Program-made: the position numbers and the translations under genes
Virus record (IMG/VR): IMGVR_UViG_3300042450_000746
Span: 1 to 49,963 of that record
Strand: one strand, 5' to 3'
DNA: 49,963 nt
Source of the DNA: a virus
Notes under the pieces: generated by a model
The model's database searches: none
Seen by the model: the letters and a program-made list of their open reading frames with translations, nothing else
What the model was told of the DNA's origin: nothing
Shown: piece by piece, positions 45,469 to 49,963 of the stretch
How positions within the stretch are numbered: the first letter of the stretch is position 1
Layout of the letters: the number at the start of each line of letters is the position of its first letter

Positions 45469-48400
45469 TTAATCTGGTCCAACATTGCCGGCCAACACCC
45501 ACGAGTCTGTGTCAATCTTTAACAGCGTGGCCATACCGTACTCAGATACTAGGAAAGTTCCACCGTTTGAGTAATTATCATCACCGGGAATCATCACTTG
45601 TATACTGCCGCCTTCTGTGTTGATAGCCACACTATCACCTCGAGGATTCACAATGGTAATCACAGTGCCTATTGGAAACTCCACACGAGCATTGTAGGGA
45701 ATACGAATGCTTTGAATATCGTCAGTACAGAGAATGTGATGTCCACGATCCACCATACCTAGCGTATAATCTACACCATTGAACAGTCTCTGCGGAACAT
45801 CTGTAGCACTGGTACTCTGTTTGGTACCATCGGCAAACACAATGTTGCCGCCGTCTGTGTCACGCACAATTTCTACGACCATTGGTGGATAGTAACCAAA
45901 AACATCATAGTCGCTGGTGTTGTTGGTGGTTACAGTCACTGTGGCTGTGGTTTTGATCAATGGATCACTGCTGTCGTTTAATAGGCCAGCATAATTGTTC
46001 ACACCTGCTATATCAACAACATCAATAGCGTAGTTGAAATCGGCGCCCCAGTAGTTGGTCTCTGTATTAACATCTGTGTAGCAGAACTGTCCATACTCGC
46101 CTGTGCCCGAGCCGTCTAGAGGCAAGCGAGCAGCCCAAGCCCAATTATCATCATCGGTGCTATTACGTCCCGTGATATAGAAACTGTTAGCGTCTGTGAC
46201 TAGACACTCACCAGAACTGCCAATGTAAGCACTATAGTCAATGTTAGGAGACAGCCAACGCTTCCACACAGTTTCTCCTGCGGGTGTTAGTAGGAATATT
46301 TTAATAGCATAGTCTTCGTCTGTGGTGATAGTCTCTGAACTGTCATCTTCAACCGCTACCAATAGATTTCCGTCTGGTGTGCGGGCAATGGTTATATCCT
46401 GACCATCAGTGCGTCTCTGCCATTTGACTGTGCCTGTGCTGTCTAACTTGCTGACAAAAGAATCACCGCTGTCGTTTTCGTCTACAACATATATGTCTGT
46501 GCCAATGGTCACTACACTATGTCCTTCGTGATCGTCGTTTCCAGCGTTGAGTTGACGAGCCCACTGTAGTGTACCTGCGCTGTTGAACTTGTAAACCACC
46601 GATAGATCATCAAAATTGTTAGCTGCCAATTCTCCATATCCACCGCCTACCGCAATGATATTGTCTTGACTGTCCACTGTCAGTGTAATTATTTCATCAT
46701 ACTTATCTTTTGCTGTGCCAAATGTGCGCTGCCAAGTAGGAGTAATCAGCACACAGTCATTGTCTCGTGAGTAGGTCACTGACCAACTACCGTCAGCAGT
46801 AAAGTCAACCTGTGCAGTTGTTTCTATCTTCCAAGTTGTTGATTGACTTGTACCTGACACATTGTCGATGTAAAACTCGTTTTGGCCAACGAAGAGATTA
46901 ACTGTTAGGTCGTTAGCGGGACTTGTTCCGCCTAGGCTTGTTCCAGGAACAACAACAACATCACCGTTGACATAGTTACTACCGTTGGCGGTAATTACAC
47001 GACTACCGTCTTGATTGCTGTAATCGTTGTCAAAGAACGGTCCTTGTATTGTAAAGATAAATCCAGAACCTACTTCAAAGTTAGTGCCTGATACTTCAGT
47101 ATCAGTTGCCACTGTGGTTCCAGCGGCTGTTCCTGTATGAGTCACATTGTTAATGACACCACCGCCTAGCGTACCCCCTACTGTAATGATGATATCGTTG
47201 TCCGGTGTTGCTCCAGGTACGCCAACTAAACTTGTACCTAAAATCTTGATCTTGTGCCCTGCTAGATAGTCTGTACCACCACTAACAACCGAAACACTAT
47301 AAGTACCATCACCGTTGTTGGTGATGTCAAATGTAGCACCTGAACCTTCTCGTGTTGTACCAGTCAATCCAGTGTAGCGTTCCGAAAAGTTAACACTTTG
47401 GAACGGTGAAATACCAGTTCCGCCAATCTGCCAGTTGTCATTGATATACTCAACTTCTGGAACAGCACTTCTTAAAATCACAATAGTGCCTACACCGCTG
47501 CCTGTTTGTGGGACTACAGGAAACTCAGCACTGAACTCGCCCATTTTTCTACCACCTATCACATAGGCTCCGTCGCTGGTCCAGGCAATGGTGTTTAGTT
47601 CAACATCGCCGTCACTGTCTTTGAATTCTGTAACATTTAAAAGACGACCAGTATCTTGATCTAAAGTAAACAATATGCTGTAAGTATAGGTGTCAAAAAC
47701 ATAACCCAACCCCATGATGTTGCCTGTGACGGGATGAATTTTGAGGCTGGTTAACTCACCATTGTCGCCATTGTCATCTTCAAAAACTCTAACACTCCAT
47801 AGTCTATCGCCTTCAGGACTGATCTTCATTACGAATGCATGGTCGTCGTCATCTTCGTCGCCACCTATATAACTGTAGCCCTGTGAGTCAACTGCAACGC
47901 AATCGCCTTCGATGTGATTATTAGAATCGCGACTGTCTAGACCAATAAACCAACCTACCTGCGTCTGTGTCAGTTTAAGGTCACCATCGTTGGGAATTGT
48001 CAGCGTACCGTCAGCACCAAATGTATAAGCGTAAGTTTCACTCTTGACAATGTTGTTGGCCACAGTGGTGTCAGCGTCTGGTACCAGTGTGGAATTTGTT
48101 GCGGTAATAGTTTCATCCCAGTTTTCATGAGTTAGAGGACTGTCGCTGGTAGTGTGGGTGACAAAGCGAGCCGGCACACGACTTTCTGTGAAACTTAAAT
48201 CACCAATGGTCAAGTCAGTGCCTGCTGTGGGCAACTGTACCACAAAGTAATCGTATTCGTCGTCTGCTGAACTGCCATTTCGAAACGGTGTGGCATTCCA
48301 ACTGTATCCGTATCCGTCTACGGCAAACTTGTCACCGAATACTGCTATGGCCTGACCGCGGCCTCCTTCTGGACTATCGGGTTCCTCTTCTTCTAGGTGG

Positions 48401-49650
48401 GCCACATCAACATAGCGTTGCCAAACCACCGCACCCTGTGTGTCATAGCGAACCACGATCATCTTGTTCTGTCCAAGATTTTCTCGGCCATTTTCTGAAA
48501 CATCAGGTAGTGGGCCTGTTTTCTTGGCAAATGTCAAGGATGATAGATAAACATCGCCTGTGGCAGTGGCTGTCAATCCCGCGATCCAACTGCCGCAAGG
48601 TCCTGGGCCAAGTCTGCGTGTCCACTGTACCACACCACTTGAGTTCAGTTTGGTCAATATACCAGCAGACGCTTCTGGAGTGTTATTGATATCACTGTTT
48701 GTAGTTTTAACTTCATAGGCACCTACCGCATAGATATTGCCCAGTGCGTCACTGGCACAGTCACCGCCGTACATGTCATAGGTGTCGGGTGCTTCTAGAC
48801 TCTTGCTCCATACAGGCTCTAGATCCTCGTCTAGTTTTTCAATGAACATCTTGTTAACACCGGCATTGGTGTCGTGGTAATAACCAGTGACAAAAACATT
48901 CTCATCAGGGTCAACATCGATACCTGTAACAACTACAAGGTCTGTTACGGGCAACTGTAAGGATTTTTTCAACAGCACTGAGCCATCAGTGATGCTGATT
49001 TCCATTATTAATACTGCGCTAGGTCCTGGACCACCTTCACCCACTGAAAAGGCCAAGGCCAATGTGGTAGTGCTCTTTTCTTCAATGTAGCCTAGGAAGG
49101 ACGAAATCTGTCCAATGACATATTCTTTCTTCCAACCCAAAGTGCCCGTGGATTCAAACTGCATCACGATAACATCAGAACTTTCATCGCCTGCGTTAAG
49201 AGTAATGTAAGCACGATCCGAACTGTCTATGGCCAATGCTATTGGATAATACTCACTGAATGATTTTTGCCAGGCTACGGCACCAGCGGCTGTGTATTTG
49301 GTAAGAACTGCTATGGGGTAACTGTCATTATCTTCATAAGTTTGAGTCAATGAGTAAAGATTACCCAGGCTGTCATAGCGCAGAGCACGGGGGTTAGTGT
49401 CACCTTCTTGGCTACGCTGTGTGGCGATCCAATGCTCTGTTGAGCCTGCTGTGACCACAACATTGCCCTCGGCAGTAAGAGTAGCACCATCGCCCCCACC
49501 ATAACTCAACTGTGACCAAGTACTGGTACCATTACCATACTTGACCTTGCCAGTATCTGTTTCTAATCCTGGTTCGCCGGCGGCTAGTACGGGATTAGTT
49601 TGTGTCCAGTTGGCCGCAGTGTCACGGCGTAGTTTGATTCTTGTTGTCAT
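45469..49650 (-). CDS. Giant fibre protein with beta-propeller-like repeats
   Basis: 1393 aa. N-terminus IKLRRDTAANWTQTNPVLAA then GEPGLETDTGKVKYG is the trimeric fibre attachment motif found in many phage tail fibres. Then SBBP-type propeller blades of the form DSxGNxYxxG...K(L/F)(N/D)xxGxxxWxR: VDSQGYSYIGG, VDSQDNIIAVGGG, FNSAGTLQWAR, LNSSGVVQWTRR. A Gly/Thr-rich middle region (about 740-960) interrupts two propeller-like groups, and a beta-rich C-terminus (RIPYNARVEFPIGTVITIVN) ends it. Predicted receptor-binding or adhesive virion protein. Confidence 0.82.
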   Translation of the reverse strand: MTTRIKLRRDTAANWTQTNPVLAAGEPGLETDTGKVKYGNGTSTWSQLSYGGGDGATLTAEGNVVVTAGSTEHWIATQRSQEGDTNPRALRYDSLGNLYSLTQTYEDNDSYPIAVLTKYTAAGAVAWQKSFSEYYPIALAIDSSDRAYITLNAGDESSDVIVMQFESTGTLGWKKEYVIGQISSFLGYIEEKSTTTLALAFSVGEGGPGPSAVLIMEISITDGSVLLKKSLQLPVTDLVVVTGIDVDPDENVFVTGYYHDTNAGVNKMFIEKLDEDLEPVWSKSLEAPDTYDMYGGDCASDALGNIYAVGAYEVKTTNSDINNTPEASAGILTKLNSSGVVQWTRRLGPGPCGSWIAGLTATATGDVYLSSLTFAKKTGPLPDVSENGRENLGQNKMIVVRYDTQGAVVWQRYVDVAHLEEEEPDSPEGGRGQAIAVFGDKFAVDGYGYSWNATPFRNGSSADDEYDYFVVQLPTAGTDLTIGDLSFTESRVPARFVTHTTSDSPLTHENWDETITATNSTLVPDADTTVANNIVKSETYAYTFGADGTLTIPNDGDLKLTQTQVGWFIGLDSRDSNNHIEGDCVAVDSQGYSYIGGDEDDDDHAFVMKISPEGDRLWSVRVFEDDNGDNGELTSLKIHPVTGNIMGLGYVFDTYTYSILFTLDQDTGRLLNVTEFKDSDGDVELNTIAWTSDGAYVIGGRKMGEFSAEFPVVPQTGSGVGTIVILRSAVPEVEYINDNWQIGGTGISPFQSVNFSERYTGLTGTTREGSGATFDITNNGDGTYSVSVVSGGTDYLAGHKIKILGTSLVGVPGATPDNDIIITVGGTLGGGVINNVTHTGTAAGTTVATDTEVSGTNFEVGSGFIFTIQGPFFDNDYSNQDGSRVITANGSNYVNGDVVVVPGTSLGGTSPANDLTVNLFVGQNEFYIDNVSGTSQSTTWKIETTAQVDFTADGSWSVTYSRDNDCVLITPTWQRTFGTAKDKYDEIITLTVDSQDNIIAVGGGYGELAANNFDDLSVVYKFNSAGTLQWARQLNAGNDDHEGHSVVTIGTDIYVVDENDSGDSFVSKLDSTGTVKWQRRTDGQDITIARTPDGNLLVAVEDDSSETITTDEDYAIKIFLLTPAGETVWKRWLSPNIDYSAYIGSSGECLVTDANSFYITGRNSTDDDNWAWAARLPLDGSGTGEYGQFCYTDVNTETNYWGADFNYAIDVVDIAGVNNYAGLLNDSSDPLIKTTATVTVTTNNTSDYDVFGYYPPMVVEIVRDTDGGNIVFADGTKQSTSATDVPQRLFNGVDYTLGMVDRGHHILCTDDIQSIRIPYNARVEFPIGTVITIVNPRGDSVAINTEGGSIQVMIPGDDNYSNGGTFLVSEYGMATLLKIDTDSWVLAGNVGPD

Positions 49651-49653
49651 TGT

Positions 49654-49860
49654 TTATGCTCCGTTGCCACCGTCGATGGTGTTGTCTAAATTGTCGTTGT
49701 AGGTTTGATCAGCAAACCCGCCCTCTGCTACATACTGTGCTCTACCTGCTAGCCAAGGAACTAATGTGCTCCAAATGCTGCCGGTCCATTGATAGGTCAC
49801 AGCGTTGTCACCTACGTATTCTTGCCCTAGTGTGGGCTCTGTTGGAAATGTTATTGCCAT
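49654..49860 (-). CDS. Small structural protein at the fibre gene border
   Basis: 68 aa: MAITFPTEPTLGQEYVGDNA then YQWTGSIWSTLVPWLAGRAQ. The P-x-x-P-x-x-GQ-x-Y-x-x-(N)-x-(V)TYQW-x-G-x-x-W pattern is the N-terminal fibre module found in T4-like marine phages; here it stands nearly alone as a short protein. GATAAATA late box and AGGA site upstream. Could be a fibre base or an adaptor. Confidence 0.7.
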   Translation of the reverse strand: MAITFPTEPTLGQEYVGDNAVTYQWTGSIWSTLVPWLAGRAQYVAEGGFADQTYNDNLDNTIDGGNGA

Positions 49861-49876
49861 TTTTGTGTCCTATTCA

Positions 49877-49884
49877 TATTTATC
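49877..49884 (-). promoter_or_regulatory. Late promoter box GATAAATA for the fibre unit
   Basis: Minus-strand GATAAATA 16 bases before the ATG at 49860, between the stop of the cut-off gene at the right edge and the 68-aa gene, with AGGA in the leader. Confidence 0.75.
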
Positions 49885-49885
49885 G

Positions 49886-49963
49886 TTAAACCTTAGTGTA
49901 GCCATAGTAGACTGTAACTGATGATCCGCTGGTGTTGGCAATAGTAAAATCAAATCTATTGCT
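49886..49963 (-). CDS. C-terminal end of a structural gene (cut by window edge)
   Basis: An open frame enters from the right edge and ends at a TAA at 49888-49886. The visible 25 residues read SNRFDFTIANTSGSSVTVYY followed by GYTKV, a Ser/Thr-rich beta ending like the other fibre genes here. The start and the bulk of the gene are outside the window. Confidence 0.6.
   Translation of the reverse strand, partial: SNRFDFTIANTSGSSVTVYYGYTKV

Noticed and set aside
1-49963. Insertion sequences, integrase, attachment sites, reverse transcriptase or diversity-generating elements
   Set aside because: No transposase, integrase or reverse transcriptase motifs were found, and the fibre repeats show no template-variable repeat pair.

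Overview
This window looks like part of the genome of a large marine T4-like myovirus (contractile-tailed dsDNA phage; Kyanoviridae or pelagiphage-like gene content). The evidence is a T4-type replication set (family-B DNA polymerase gp43, sliding clamp gp45, clamp loader gp44, RNase H/flap exonuclease, DsbA), a GroES-like gp31 analogue, T4-type late promoter boxes (NATAAATA), PhoH, MazG, small conserved cyanophage-type hypothetical genes and long fibre-type structural genes. No photosynthesis gene is present, so a cyanobacterial host is not indicated. The strong sigma70-like promoters and Rz/Rz1 spanins point to a Gram-negative proteobacterial host, but the host cannot be named from this sequence.

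Layout: almost everything is on the minus strand, so transcription runs from high to low coordinates in tightly packed units with frequent ATGA/TAATG overlaps. Only phoH (33.3-34.0 kb) and a cut-off SGNH-like gene at the left edge are on the plus strand. From right to left: 37.5-50.0 kb holds virion and fibre proteins (a 1393-aa beta-propeller-like protein, a 975-aa protein with three repeats and a LamG-like domain, an 833-aa Ig-like protein, and a 2OG-Fe(II) oxygenase). 34.0-37.5 kb holds gp44, a GroES-like protein, MazG, a cytidylyltransferase and small membrane proteins. 29.1-33.2 kb holds a lysis module (3-TM holin, nested spanins, GH19 endolysin) and two hypothetical genes. 25.2-29.0 kb holds DnaJ-like and ClpA-like chaperones. 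19.5-24.8 kb is a late-promoter-associated cassette of basic, Cys-containing proteins with similar short N-termini, plus an A-type Fe-S carrier. 13.3-19.4 kb is the replication core (dsbA, 43, 45) running into dpdA. 2.2-13.3 kb is a dense set of small and nucleotide-metabolism genes.

Two systems stand out. First, a 7-deazaguanine module (folE, a divergent queD-like gene, queE and dpdA) suggests that the phage makes a deazaguanine and inserts it into its own DNA. An MBD4-like HhH-GPD glycosylase and a GT-B glycosyltransferase lie in the same region. Second, most proteins of the 19.5-24.8 kb cassette start with a short amphipathic peptide resembling T4 capsid-targeting sequences, several with an (I/L)-x-E site like that cut by the T4 prohead protease. 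This suggests a set of internal head proteins that may be injected into the host.

Regulation can partly be read. Three near-consensus sigma70 promoters precede dsbA, gene 45 and dnaJ, and in two of them the -35 box lies inside a terminator hairpin. A series of GATAAATA/TATAAATA boxes precedes late genes, several so close to the start codon that leaderless mRNAs are likely. Seven tiny genes (25-57 codons) were added by reading the gaps between longer genes.
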